DNA of 64,000 nt. It comes from Chryseobacterium luteum. Its GTDB lineage: Bacteria; Bacteroidota; Bacteroidia; Flavobacteriales; Weeksellaceae. The stretch spans positions 62,001-126,000 of the forward strand of contig NZ_JPRO01000004.1 in the NCBI RefSeq assembly GCF_000737785.1. The letters run 5' to 3'. Below are positions 42,943 to 52,102 of the stretch, one piece after another. The notes beneath the pieces are model-generated. The model searched no databases, was not told the DNA's origin, and saw only the letters and a program-made list of their open reading frames with translations. The translations under genes were made by a program, and so were the position numbers. How positions within the stretch are numbered: the stretch's first letter is position 1; each line of letters starts with the position of its first letter.

Positions 42943-45072
42943 ATGAAAAAATTATTCTTAACTCTTACTGTAGCTGCAGCATTCCACAATGTATCGGCAC
43001 AGGAAATCACTTTAGATAAAATATATTCAGGATACTACCGTGGGGAGGGCATTGCCGGCATTGCTTCCATGAAGAACGGGGAAAACTATCTGGTCATTGA
43101 ACCGACAGGAATTGCCAAATATTCTTATAAAACTTCACAAAAAGAAGGAAATATTGTTGACGGTAAATTTGAGAGTTATGAATTCTCTGATGATGAATCA
43201 AAAATTCTTCTTTTAACGGAAAGTGAACCCATTTACAGACATTCTTTTCTTGGAAAATTTGAGGTAAAAGATCTGAAATCAGGAAAAACGATCAGCTTAA
43301 ATGACGGTAAAACAGTACAGGAACCAAGATTTTCTCCTGATGCCACTAAAGTTGCATTCATCGCGGAAAATAATTTATTTTATCAGGATATGAGTTCAGG
43401 AAAAATTACGCAGATTACGAATGACGGCAAGAAAAATTCAATTATCAACGGACTTGCAGACTGGGTGTATGAAGAGGAATTCGGGCACGCAAGACAGTAT
43501 GAATGGACAAAGAATTCGGATGCCATCGTATTTGTAAAATCTGATGAAAGCCAGGTTCCGGAGATCTACATTCCGATCTATGGAAAAAAACTTTATCCGG
43601 AGGAAATGCGTTACAAATATCCTAAAGCGGGAGAAAAAAACTCTATAGTTTCTGCACAGCTCTACCGTCTTGATACCGGAAAAACAATGCCGCTGAATTT
43701 AAGTTCTTTCAAAAATTATTATATCCCGAACGTTATCCAGACGGCAAAACCTGATGAGATGGTTCTGGTGACTTCTGAAAGAATTCAGAATGCTTCTGAT
43801 GTTTTAAAAATCAATACCAAAACAGGAGCTATTCAGAAATTATTCACAGAAACGGATGATCAATGGATCGATACGGACAGTCCTACCCTGGAATTCCTTG
43901 AGGATGATTCTTTCCTCTGGGCCTCCGAAAGAGATGGAAACCGCCATCTTTACTGGTACGACAAAGACGGAAAGCTTAAAAAGCAGATCACAAAAGGAAA
44001 CTGGGAAGTAACCGATTATTACGGATTCAATCCAAAGTCTAAGGAAATTTATGTTCAGACCACCGAAAAAGGGAGTATTAATAAGGTAGTTTCCAAAGTT
44101 AATATTGAAAACGGGAAATCCCAGCTGATCTCCAATGCAGAAGGAAATAACTCTGCCAATTTCAGCAAAAACTATAATTATTTCATTGAAACGTCTTCTA
44201 CTGCTTCAAAACCTTACACTTTTGTTTTAAAAGACGGAAACGGTAAAACGGTAAAAGAGCTTCAGAACAATAACAAACAACTTCAGAAATTAAAGGCAGA
44301 TAATTTTGTAGATAAAGAATTCATCACGATTCCGAACGATGCAGGCGATCAGATGAATGCATGGATCATGAAGCCCAAAAACTTTGATCCGAACAAAAAA
44401 TATCCACTGTTCATGTATCAGTATTCCGGACCGGGATCGCAGCAGGTGGCGAACTCATGGGATGCAGGAAATGCATTATGGTTCAATCATTTGGTACAGA
44501 AAGGCTACATCGTTGCCTGTGTAGATGGTCGCGGAACGGGTTACAAAGGGACTAAATTCAAGAAAGTGACCTACATGAATTTAGGAAAATATGAGATTGA
44601 AGATCAGATCACGGCCGCAAAATGGTTCGGAAAGCAGTCTTATATCGACAAAACGAGAATCGGAATGTTCGGATGGAGCTTCGGTGGATATATGACCAGC
44701 CTGGCAATGACTAAAGGAGCGGACGTTTTCAAAGCAGGTATTGCCGTAGCCCCGGTGACCAACTGGAGATACTATGATTCTGTCTACACGGAAAGATTTA
44801 TGAGAACACCTCAGGAAAACCCTGATGGATACGACAAAAATTCCCCAACGGAATATGCCAACCTACTGAAAGGTAAATTCCTGCTGATCCACGGAACAGC
44901 CGATGACAACGTCCATTTCCAGAATTCTATGGAGTTTTCCGAAGCTTTGATCCAAAATAAAAAACAGTTTGATTTCATGGCTTATCCGGACAAAAACCAC
45001 GGAATCTACGGCGGGCAGACAAGACCGCAGCTGTATCAGAAAATGACGGATTTTATTTTGAATAATTTATAA
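42943..45072 (+). CDS. S9-family peptidase, dipeptidyl peptidase IV type
   Basis: A serine peptidase that removes N-terminal X-Pro or X-Ala dipeptides. The 709-aa protein has a signal peptide (LFLTLTVAAAFHNVSAQ), a beta-propeller domain (about residues 40-450) with the DPP4 Glu pair in WVYEEEFGHARQYEW, and a C-terminal alpha/beta hydrolase. The catalytic triad is seen as GWSFGGY (Ser near residue 580), HGTADDNVH (Asp) and KNHGIYGG (His). With the POT transporters 3-10 kb downstream it fits a peptide-degradation and uptake region. Confidence 0.95.
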   Translation: MKKLFLTLTVAAAFHNVSAQEITLDKIYSGYYRGEGIAGIASMKNGENYLVIEPTGIAKYSYKTSQKEGNIVDGKFESYEFSDDESKILLLTESEPIYRHSFLGKFEVKDLKSGKTISLNDGKTVQEPRFSPDATKVAFIAENNLFYQDMSSGKITQITNDGKKNSIINGLADWVYEEEFGHARQYEWTKNSDAIVFVKSDESQVPEIYIPIYGKKLYPEEMRYKYPKAGEKNSIVSAQLYRLDTGKTMPLNLSSFKNYYIPNVIQTAKPDEMVLVTSERIQNASDVLKINTKTGAIQKLFTETDDQWIDTDSPTLEFLEDDSFLWASERDGNRHLYWYDKDGKLKKQITKGNWEVTDYYGFNPKSKEIYVQTTEKGSINKVVSKVNIENGKSQLISNAEGNNSANFSKNYNYFIETSSTASKPYTFVLKDGNGKTVKELQNNNKQLQKLKADNFVDKEFITIPNDAGDQMNAWIMKPKNFDPNKKYPLFMYQYSGPGSQQVANSWDAGNALWFNHLVQKGYIVACVDGRGTGYKGTKFKKVTYMNLGKYEIEDQITAAKWFGKQSYIDKTRIGMFGWSFGGYMTSLAMTKGADVFKAGIAVAPVTNWRYYDSVYTERFMRTPQENPDGYDKNSPTEYANLLKGKFLLIHGTADDNVHFQNSMEFSEALIQNKKQFDFMAYPDKNHGIYGGQTRPQLYQKMTDFILNNL

Positions 45073-45085
45073 TAAAATTTAATTA

Positions 45086-45119
45086 AAACATCCCTTTCAA
45101 AATTTTGAAAGGGATGTTT
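45086..45119. terminator. Bidirectional terminator
   Basis: An almost unbroken palindrome (AAACATCCCTTTCAAAA and its complement) sits between the convergent S9 peptidase and first GLPGLI genes. Confidence 0.85.
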
Positions 45120-45171
45120 ATAGTGATCAAAATATGTAATTGAATAATGTACTCAGTTTAAATGAATTTCC

Positions 45172-45978
45172 CTACTTATAGTTTATTTTATGATTGAGTT
45201 CTATTGGGTTATTATTTTCTCTTATCCGTTTCTGAGTACTTTCTGCCATCTGTTTTAAATTTATTTCAACCGGATTTCCTTTTTCATCAGTGACTTTATA
45301 TTTTATATTTCTTGTCTTGATTTCCGCAAACGGGTCTGAATAATAATCACGTTGTATTTTTTCATAGGTCTCCCAACTTATTTCTTTTCCTTTTCTTAAA
45401 TAAAACGTTTTGTTTTTATCAACATTTATAGTCTTTATCAGACTAAAATCATAATCATTTTTATCATCAAAAATTTTTATGATTAATCCCGGTAGTCCGT
45501 GAAATATATAAGGTCCTTCCTGTAAAGGTATGCTTTGGCTAAACCATGCTATCCAGTTTCTCTCACCGTACTTTACTGTTGCTTTCTGGCAGTCCATATC
45601 TCCAATCTTCATCCTTTCAGGCAAAATCTCCCAATCCAGCTTATCATTTATACTGATGTTATACAAATCATGCATTGATAGAGTTGTTATACTTTTGATG
45701 ATACTCTTATTGATCAAGTTCTTAATAATATAAAGCTGATTAAGTGAAGTTTTTGGTCCGCCTTCCCAATATCCATTTTTAAGCATTAACGAATCAGCAT
45801 ATCTTTCCTTTTCTGACCGGAAAGCAGATTGACCTCCAATTATATCAAGATAATAATTGCTAGTTTCAAAAATTTCCTTATCCGGATTTGGCTTATGCTT
45901 AATTTCGTAAACAAACGAGACAAGTTGCGCCGACAAAATATTTGAAAGGAAAAGTAAAATAAAAAATATTTTTTTCAT
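45172..45978 (-). CDS. GLPGLI-family protein, paralogue A
   Basis: The 268-aa protein has a signal peptide (FFILLFLSNILSAQ) and the family motif HGLPGLIIKIFDD near residue 165. The N-terminal part has FRSEKERYADSLMLKNGYW. GLPGLI proteins are Bacteroidota envelope proteins of unknown role, possibly tied to TonB-dependent receptors. The downstream half (YLRKGKEISWETYEKIQ, DPFAEIK) is nearly the same as in the next gene, so the two arose by tandem duplication. The spacer between them is 111 bp. Confidence 0.88.
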   Translation of the reverse strand: MKKIFFILLFLSNILSAQLVSFVYEIKHKPNPDKEIFETSNYYLDIIGGQSAFRSEKERYADSLMLKNGYWEGGPKTSLNQLYIIKNLINKSIIKSITTLSMHDLYNISINDKLDWEILPERMKIGDMDCQKATVKYGERNWIAWFSQSIPLQEGPYIFHGLPGLIIKIFDDKNDYDFSLIKTINVDKNKTFYLRKGKEISWETYEKIQRDYYSDPFAEIKTRNIKYKVTDEKGNPVEINLKQMAESTQKRIRENNNPIELNHKINYK

Positions 45979-46089
45979 AGTAAAATATTAAGATCTTGTT
46001 TAACAAACTTAATAAAAGTAATAAAACACTGTAATAAAAATGAGATGCATTACTGCACCTCATACAAAATACTTTTTTAGTTTTATTCG

Positions 46090-46884
46090 TTAAGGATACT
46101 TTACAACTTTATCTAGCTCTATGGGATTATTACTTTCTTTCATTTGTTTTTGAATACTTTCTGTAATTTCTTTGAAGCTTATATTTACAGGATTTCCATT
46201 GGCATCACCAACTTTTGTTTTAATACTTCTGGCTTTTACTTCAGCAAATGGATCATTATAATAGTCACTTTGTAATTTTTTATAAACATCCCAACTTATT
46301 TCTTTGCCTTTTCGCAAATAGAACATATTATTTTTATCAGATTTTTTAATTTCTATAAGGTTAAAATCAAAATCTCCCTTATCATCAGAAAGTTTAACAA
46401 TTAATCCCGGAAGTCCATAAAATATATATGGACCATCTTGTAATGGACTTGCAGGATCAAACCAAGCAATCCAATTGCGTCCACTATATTCTGTTGTCGC
46501 TTTCTGACATTGTATTTCGCCAATTTTCATTTTGTCAGGTAGAATCTCCCAGTTTAACTTATCATCAATGTTGATATAGTATAAGTCATACATAGCAGGG
46601 TGTGTGACACTTTTATAAACTTTATTACTAATTAAATTTTTGAATGAATAAATATTTTCAAAAGTAGGTTTACGGCTCTGCCAATACCCATTTTTTTGCA
46701 TTAACGAGTCTGCTTCACGTGCCTTTTCTGATCTGAAAACAGACTGCTTTCCTAAAACATCAAGATAATAATATTCTGTCTTAACTCCTTTATGGGCCAA
46801 GTCTTTTAATTCATAGATAAAGCTTATATTTTGAGAAAAAAAAGTATTTGATATAAGCAGTAAAAAGAAAAGTATTTGTTTCAT
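46090..46884 (-). CDS. GLPGLI-family protein, paralogue B
   Basis: A 264-aa secreted protein with a signal peptide (ILFFLLLISNTFFSQ) and YGLPGLIVKLSDD near residue 160. It matches paralogue A over the whole length, e.g. LNWEILPDKMKIG, RNWIAWF, YLRKGKEISWDVYKK and SNNPIELDK. The two copies differ most in the N-terminal third. A hairpin lies in its leader at 46921-46941, and the divergent HTH regulator starts 95 bp away, so control by that regulator is possible. Confidence 0.88.
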   Translation of the reverse strand: MKQILFFLLLISNTFFSQNISFIYELKDLAHKGVKTEYYYLDVLGKQSVFRSEKAREADSLMQKNGYWQSRKPTFENIYSFKNLISNKVYKSVTHPAMYDLYYINIDDKLNWEILPDKMKIGEIQCQKATTEYSGRNWIAWFDPASPLQDGPYIFYGLPGLIVKLSDDKGDFDFNLIEIKKSDKNNMFYLRKGKEISWDVYKKLQSDYYNDPFAEVKARSIKTKVGDANGNPVNISFKEITESIQKQMKESNNPIELDKVVKYP

Positions 46885-46920
46885 AAGCTAAATGATATAT
46901 TATTATAAAGATAGGAAAAA

Positions 46921-46941
46921 AGAGATACTCAACGTATCTCT
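46921..46941. promoter_or_regulatory. Inverted repeat between GLPGLI gene B and the HTH regulator
   Basis: A perfect 8-bp inverted repeat (AGAGATAC, 5-base loop, GTATCTCT) followed on the minus strand by a T run. It could be an operator of the neighbouring regulator, an attenuator in the GLPGLI leader, or a terminator; the sequence does not decide. Confidence 0.5.
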
Positions 46942-46978
46942 CTTAACATTCATTGCAAACTAATTACATACAAGCATT

Positions 46979-47329
46979 GTGCGACTCTATCTCCGAAAAC
47001 AAAAAGGTATATCACAAGAAAAAATGGCTAAAATATTATCTACAGACCCCTCTAATTATTCTCGCAAAGAACGTGGGGAAGTAAGGATTCATGAGGAAGA
47101 ATGGCAAAAATTGGCTGAAGCACTTGATGTTTCTGTTGAGGATATTAAAGAAGAAAAAGATGTGAAGATAGTGCATAATGATAATTCCACATTTAATGAT
47201 AATTCTGGAAACTATTACAATCAGCATTTTAACATTCCCAATTCTCTAATAGAAAACCTACAAGATTACATTAGTCTTCTAAAGAAAGAAATTCATGAAT
47301 TAAAAGAAGAAATTAGACAAAAAAAGTGA
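46979..47329 (+). CDS. XRE-family HTH transcriptional regulator
   Basis: The 116-aa protein starts with an XRE helix-turn-helix (about residues 1-55: GISQEKMAKILSTDPSNYSR, then the second helix pair) that covers all but the first turn of the usual domain. A polar Asn-rich linker follows (residues 66-85) and a coiled-coil tail (ISLLKKEIHELKEEIRQ) that would mediate oligomerisation. The start is GTG at 46979; an in-frame stop lies at 46961, so no longer start exists unless ATT is used. The gene ends inside a palindromic terminator. Targets unknown; divergent GLPGLI gene B is a candidate. Confidence 0.8.
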   Translation: MRLYLRKQKGISQEKMAKILSTDPSNYSRKERGEVRIHEEEWQKLAEALDVSVEDIKEEKDVKIVHNDNSTFNDNSGNYYNQHFNIPNSLIENLQDYISLLKKEIHELKEEIRQKK

Positions 47330-47350
47330 AATTTTAAAATTTCACTTTTT
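47321..47350. terminator. Palindromic terminator overlapping the HTH gene end
   Basis: A perfect 30-base palindrome (AAAAAGTGAAATTTT and its complement). The stop codon of the HTH gene (47327-47329) lies inside the left arm. Confidence 0.75.
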
Positions 47351-47455
47351 TAAACAATATTTCAAAAACCTTTCAAATCGAATTGATCGGTTTTATTTAC
47401 TTCATTAATCATTTTTGTAAAACATTATTTATTTTATCAATTGAAATTAAAAACT

Positions 47456-47463
47456 TATTTTTG
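47456..47463 (+). promoter_or_regulatory. Probable -7 element of the first POT gene
   Basis: TATTTTTG matches TAnnTTTG and ends 21 bases before the ATG at 47485. No -33 element at the right distance is clear. Confidence 0.45.
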
Positions 47464-47484
47464 AGAAATTTGAAAATTGATTAT

Positions 47485-49140
47485 ATGAAGACTAAACATC
47501 CTAAAGGCCTGCCCTTCCTCTTTTTCACAGAAATGTGGGAACGTTTCGGATATTATCTGATTCTTGGAATCTTTGTTCTTTATGTCATTGAGCCTACAGG
47601 ACTAAAAGGAGGACTTGGACTTCCCGACAAAACAGCTGATGATATCTTTGGGACATATATTGCTTTGACCTATTTAACGCCGTTCCTGGGAGGATTTTTA
47701 GCTGACAGGGTTTTAGGATATATCAAATCTATCTATCTGGGCGGAATTTTAATGGCTGCCGGATACATCGGAATGGGAGTCTTCAAAGAACTTCCTCTTT
47801 TTTACGGTTCTCTAGCATTAATTATCATCGGAAACGGTTTCTTTAAACCTACCATTTCCACATTGCTGGGAAACCTTTATTCTGAAGAACCTTACAAAGC
47901 CAATAAAGACTCCGGATATAATATTTTCTATATGGGGATCAATATTGGAGCATTTATATGTAATATCATTGCTGCTTTCATGCGTAATAAATTCGGTTGG
48001 GGTGAAGCTTTCATCACTGCGGGAGTAGGAATGCTTGTAGGTCTCGTGATCTTTACAATCGGAAGAAAGCACTATATCCATGCAGCACAGATGAAACCTG
48101 TAGAAGAAGGAGACACCAAACTTTCTGAAATACTGATGAAGGTTTTTGTCCCTGCAATTGCAGTTGGGGCAATAGGATGGTTTATTCCCGGAAATATTTT
48201 CGGAAGTGACAGTACCGACGCCTTTATTTTTGCCTGTGTCCCTGTCATTTATTTTTATGCTTCACTTTACTTTAAGGCTAAACCAGAGGAGAAACCATCA
48301 ATCGGTGCTTTGCTTTCAGTTTTTATGATCAGCATGTTCTTCTGGGCGGTTTTCAAGCAGAATGGTACGGCTTTAACAAGATGGGCCAACTATTATACGG
48401 ACAGAAGTGTTCCCGCTTCACTGGAAAAGCCTCTTGAAGACATTTATATGGTAGAAGGGAAAGGCTACGAAGACAAACAAGTTCCTGTATATGATAACCA
48501 GTTCCAGTCTCAGAAAGACAAGGACGGAAAAAGCATCAAGGAAACCGGAAAAGATATCTATTTCAAAAACGTTACTCCTGAACAGCGTGCAGCCTTAGAA
48601 AAAAATCCCGAAACTAAAGTATATTTATACAACACAGAATTATTCCAGTCCATCAATCCATTCTGGGTAATTGCTCTAACGCCCCTCATTGTTGGATTCT
48701 GGGCTTTATTAAGAAGAAAGGGAAAAGAACCTCTCACGCCTACCAAGATTGTTTTGGGGCTGTTTATATCAGCATTATCCTGTTTGGTCATGGTTCTTGC
48801 TGTTATGGCCGGAGACAATGGAGCCGTAAAAGTTTCACCTTTGTGGCTGGTAGCAGGATACGGAGTGATCACCGTCGGAGAGCTCTGCCTTTCTCCCATG
48901 GGGCTTTCTTTTGTTTCCAAACTTTCACCGGCAAGAATTACAGCTTTGATGATGGGAGGTTTCTTCCTTGCCAACTCTGTAGGAAACAAGCTTTCTGGAA
49001 TCCTGGCCAGTACGTGGTACAGTTACGACAACAAGATGAACTACTTCCTGGTTAACTTCGCTTTGTTAATATTTGCGACACTTTTAGGACTGTCTATGTT
49101 AAAAAGACTAAACAGGATTATGAAAGAAAAAGGGCACTAA
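47485..49140 (+). CDS. POT-family proton-dependent peptide transporter 1
   Basis: An oligopeptide/proton symporter of the POT/PTR family, 551 aa, with 12 or more membrane helices. The proton-coupling ExxERF motif is seen as EMWERFGYY (near residue 14), and the family signature NIFYMGINIGAF follows near residue 150. A long polar loop of about 80 residues (from LEKPLEDIYMVEG to YLYNTELFQ) interrupts the C-terminal half and should face the periplasm. I chose ATG 47485 because MKTKHPKGL precedes helix 1 directly; a longer frame has no support. Terminator at 49165. Confidence 0.94.
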   Translation: MKTKHPKGLPFLFFTEMWERFGYYLILGIFVLYVIEPTGLKGGLGLPDKTADDIFGTYIALTYLTPFLGGFLADRVLGYIKSIYLGGILMAAGYIGMGVFKELPLFYGSLALIIIGNGFFKPTISTLLGNLYSEEPYKANKDSGYNIFYMGINIGAFICNIIAAFMRNKFGWGEAFITAGVGMLVGLVIFTIGRKHYIHAAQMKPVEEGDTKLSEILMKVFVPAIAVGAIGWFIPGNIFGSDSTDAFIFACVPVIYFYASLYFKAKPEEKPSIGALLSVFMISMFFWAVFKQNGTALTRWANYYTDRSVPASLEKPLEDIYMVEGKGYEDKQVPVYDNQFQSQKDKDGKSIKETGKDIYFKNVTPEQRAALEKNPETKVYLYNTELFQSINPFWVIALTPLIVGFWALLRRKGKEPLTPTKIVLGLFISALSCLVMVLAVMAGDNGAVKVSPLWLVAGYGVITVGELCLSPMGLSFVSKLSPARITALMMGGFFLANSVGNKLSGILASTWYSYDNKMNYFLVNFALLIFATLLGLSMLKRLNRIMKEKGH

Positions 49141-49164
49141 TCCTTAATTATCATGAAGAATATC

Positions 49165-49196
49165 AAGCTGCAGAATCACTCTGCAGCTTTTTTATT
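49165..49196 (+). terminator. Terminator after POT gene 1
   Basis: AAGCTGCAGA (49165-49174) pairs with TCTGCAGCTT (49180-49189), followed by a T run. Confidence 0.85.
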
Positions 49197-49215
49197 TAAA
49201 TATAAAATTAAAACC

Positions 49216-49245
49216 TTGCCAAAAACTCAAAAAAAACTATATTTG
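49216..49245 (+). promoter_or_regulatory. Promoter of POT gene 2
   Basis: TTG (49216-49218), a 19-bp spacer and TATATTTG (49238-49245) match the Bacteroidota consensus, with a predicted start near 49252. This supports the start codon at 49273. Confidence 0.7.
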
Positions 49246-49272
49246 TCAGTCTTAACAAAAATTAACAATAGA

Positions 49273-51027
49273 ATGGATAATATTGAAGCATTAAGTCCGA
49301 AACCGGATGAATTTGTAGAGAATAAGAATTCAAGGCATCCAAAAGGATTGTGGGTTCTTTTCGGAACAGAAATGTGGGAGCGTTTCAACTTTTATGGGAT
49401 GAGAGCCCTTTTGACGCTCTTCATGGTAAATTCCTTATTAATAAAAGAAGCTGATGCAGCAATCATTTACGGTGGATTTTTAGCTTTATGTTATTTAACG
49501 CCTCTTTTGGGAGGATTTATTGCTGATAAATATATCGGAAACAGAAATGCCATCTTAATCGGTGGAACTTTAATGGCTATTGGCCAGTTCCTGCTTTTTA
49601 TCAGTGCATCTACCTTCTCAGCAGATCTGGGAAGCTCTAAAATGATTATGTGGCTGGCTTTATTCGTTATCATTTTCGGTAATGGATTTTTTAAGCCCAA
49701 TATTTCCTCAATGGTGGGAAGCCTTTATCCTAAGCAGGAGAAATCCAAACTTGACTCTGCGTTCACCATTTTCTATATGGGGATCAACATCGGAGCATTC
49801 CTGGGACAGTTTATCTGCCCGTATGTAGGAGATGTGAAAGATGCAGCTACAGGAGTAAGAGATATATTTGCTTTCAAATGGGGATTCCTGGCGGCTTCAA
49901 TTGCGATGGTAATTGGAACGGTAACATTCTTTATCCTTAAAAATAAATATGTGGTAACACCGGAAGGAAGACCTATCGGTGGGTTACCTAAGAATAATAC
50001 AAGTGCAGACTTTGAAGAAGGTGAAACTCAGACCGCAAAATTCTCAGGAACATCTTTAGGTATTACCGGATTTTTATTCGTCGTTTTATTCTTTGTCTTC
50101 AGATACCTGCTGGTAGGGGAATTTGGATTTAAAGCTGTAGAAATGGGGCAGATGATCAAAGGAATTATTTATCCTTTCATCTATGCAGCCGGTATTTCCT
50201 TAGCCTTCCTTATCATGAGTTCGGCAGAAAACAAGATTGAAAGACAAAGAATCTGGGTAATTTATATTGTATCCTTCTTTATCATTTTCTTCTGGGCAGC
50301 TTTCGAGCAGGCAGGATCTTCATTAACCTTTATCGCAGATAACCAGACGGACAGAAACATTTTCGGATGGAATATGCCGCCTTCAATGGTTCAGATCTTC
50401 AACGGTATTTTCGTCGTTCTGTTGGCTGTTCCATTCAGTTTAACATGGGATAAATTAAGAACAAAAGGAAGAGAGCCCGTATCTCCTTTCAAGCAGGCAA
50501 TGGGATTGGCATTGATCGCTCTTTCTTACTTCATCATTGCACACAACGTAAAAGATCTTGGAAATTCAGGATTACTGGCCATCAAATGGTTGATGCTTCT
50601 TTACTTCATCCAGACTTGTGGTGAGCTTTGTCTATCCCCAATCGGTCTTTCATTGGTAGGTAAGCTGGCTCCAAAGCGATTTGCATCATTATTATATGGT
50701 GTATTCTTTATTTCCAATGCTGCAGGATACGCTCTGGCAGGTTCATTGGGAGCTCTTATCCCGGCTACCGGTGATAAATTTACAAAAGCAAAAGAAATAG
50801 GGGTAAACCTTCAGGATGTTTTGGATAAAAAAGTAACGTTAACGGCTGATCAGGCGGCGGCATTTGAGAAAGCTCAGTTACCGTTGCACAATCCTACATT
50901 TGCAGGGTTTGAGATCCATAACCTATTCGAATTCTTTATGGTATTCGTAGTACTTTGTGGTATCGCAGCTGTTATTTTGGCACTTATTTCTCCAATCTTA
51001 AAGAAAATGATGCACGGTGTAAAGTAA
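49273..51027 (+). CDS. POT-family proton-dependent peptide transporter 2
   Basis: A 584-aa POT/PTR transporter. The ExxERF motif appears as EMWERFNFYGMRALL near residue 37, and FTIFYMGINIGAF near 165; FLWAAFEQAGSS-type helix 7 residues (FFWAAFEQAGSSLTF) carry the conserved Glu. A C-terminal polar insert (about residues 500-545, KFTKAKEIGVNLQDVLDKK) separates the last helices. The start at 49273 follows a well-matched promoter; a longer frame from 49153 would run through the preceding terminator. Terminator at 51047. Confidence 0.94.
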   Translation: MDNIEALSPKPDEFVENKNSRHPKGLWVLFGTEMWERFNFYGMRALLTLFMVNSLLIKEADAAIIYGGFLALCYLTPLLGGFIADKYIGNRNAILIGGTLMAIGQFLLFISASTFSADLGSSKMIMWLALFVIIFGNGFFKPNISSMVGSLYPKQEKSKLDSAFTIFYMGINIGAFLGQFICPYVGDVKDAATGVRDIFAFKWGFLAASIAMVIGTVTFFILKNKYVVTPEGRPIGGLPKNNTSADFEEGETQTAKFSGTSLGITGFLFVVLFFVFRYLLVGEFGFKAVEMGQMIKGIIYPFIYAAGISLAFLIMSSAENKIERQRIWVIYIVSFFIIFFWAAFEQAGSSLTFIADNQTDRNIFGWNMPPSMVQIFNGIFVVLLAVPFSLTWDKLRTKGREPVSPFKQAMGLALIALSYFIIAHNVKDLGNSGLLAIKWLMLLYFIQTCGELCLSPIGLSLVGKLAPKRFASLLYGVFFISNAAGYALAGSLGALIPATGDKFTKAKEIGVNLQDVLDKKVTLTADQAAAFEKAQLPLHNPTFAGFEIHNLFEFFMVFVVLCGIAAVILALISPILKKMMHGVK

Positions 51028-51046
51028 CCGCGTTAATAAATACAAC

Positions 51047-51078
51047 AAAACCTCTGCTAAGTCAGAGGTTTTTTTTAT
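51047..51078 (+). terminator. Terminator after POT gene 2
   Basis: AAAACCTCTG (51047-51056) pairs with CAGAGGTTTT (51063-51072), then a T run. It ends 6 bp before the YhcG-like gene start. Confidence 0.85.
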
Positions 51079-51084
51079 TTTCGT

Positions 51085-52080
51085 ATGATGGAAATTTCCG
51101 AAGATTCTTTATTTCAATCCGTAAAGGAAATTATTAGGCAGTCGCGCGAAAAAGTGTTTCGGATCGCGAATTCTACTTTACTGCTTACTTACTGGCAGAT
51201 CGGAAAACTGATCGTAGAAAATGAACAGCAGGGAAAAGAACGCGCTGAATACGGAAAGCAAACATTAAAAAATCTTTCTAAAAAACTATCTCTGGAGTTT
51301 GGAAAGGGCTTTGATGAAAGTAATTTAAGAAATATGCGGTCTTTTTATCAGGCATTTCCAATTTGTGACGCATTGCGTCACGAATTAAGCTGGACCCATT
51401 ACCGATTACTGATAAGAATTGATCACATTGATAAAATGAACTATTACATCAATGAAGCCGTTCAGAATAACTGGAATTACAGAGACTTGAAAAGACAGAT
51501 CAATTCACTTGCTTACGAAAGAGTGTTGGAGCACAAAAAATCTCCGGTAGAAAACATTCACAGTGTTTTAAAAGACCCCTACATTTTTGAATTCTTAGGT
51601 TTAACACCAGACCAAAAGTTTTCTGAAAAGGAAATTGAAACAGCCATCATTGATCATATTCAGAAGTTTCTTCTGGAATTCGGAAAAGGATTTGCTTTTG
51701 TGGCCAGGCAACAGCATATTTCTACGGATACTTCAGATTTTTATATTGACCTTGTTTTTTACAATTATATCCTAAAGTGCTTTGTCATTATAGACCTTAA
51801 AACAGGAGAACTCTCCCATCAGGACATCGGGCAGATCGATATGTATGTAAGAATGTACGATGATCTGAAACGCGGAGAAGGCGATAATCCAACGATAGGA
51901 ATTCTACTCTGTTCAGAAAAAGATGAGACCATTGTAAAGTATTCCGTTCTGAATGACAAAAACAATCTCTTTGCCAGCAAATATCTCCTCTACCTTCCAA
52001 AAGAAGAGGAATTAAAAGAAATCATTGACCAGGACAGAATCCGTTTTGAGCTGGACCAAAGCAACAATAAACAACCCTAA
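51085..52080 (+). CDS. YhcG-type PDDEXK nuclease-family protein (DUF1016)
   Basis: The 331-aa protein has the DUF1016 N-terminal domain (about residues 10-150; ANSTLLLTYWQIGKLIVENEQQG, SWTHYRLLIRIDH) and a C-terminal PDDEXK nuclease domain (about 165-320). Active-site type residues are in GKGFAFVARQQHISTD, DFYIDLVFYN and the strand CFVIIDLKTGELSHQDIGQ, where the Asp-x-Lys is visible. YhcG proteins occur near restriction systems and mobile DNA, but their role is not settled. Here it sits between two POT genes, 22 bp before the third, and shares no function with them. Two consecutive ATGs (51085, 51088) are possible starts. Confidence 0.9.
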   Translation: MMEISEDSLFQSVKEIIRQSREKVFRIANSTLLLTYWQIGKLIVENEQQGKERAEYGKQTLKNLSKKLSLEFGKGFDESNLRNMRSFYQAFPICDALRHELSWTHYRLLIRIDHIDKMNYYINEAVQNNWNYRDLKRQINSLAYERVLEHKKSPVENIHSVLKDPYIFEFLGLTPDQKFSEKEIETAIIDHIQKFLLEFGKGFAFVARQQHISTDTSDFYIDLVFYNYILKCFVIIDLKTGELSHQDIGQIDMYVRMYDDLKRGEGDNPTIGILLCSEKDETIVKYSVLNDKNNLFASKYLLYLPKEEELKEIIDQDRIRFELDQSNNKQP

Positions 52081-52102
52081 TTAAAATCAATCATATACAA
52101 TT

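Noticed and set aside
49153..49272. Longer start for POT gene 2
   Set aside because: The extra codons run through the terminator at 49165-49196 and the promoter at 49216-49245.
51085..52080. A complete restriction-modification or defence island
   Set aside because: Only the YhcG-type gene is present; neighbours are peptide transporters and no methylase or helicase partner lies near.
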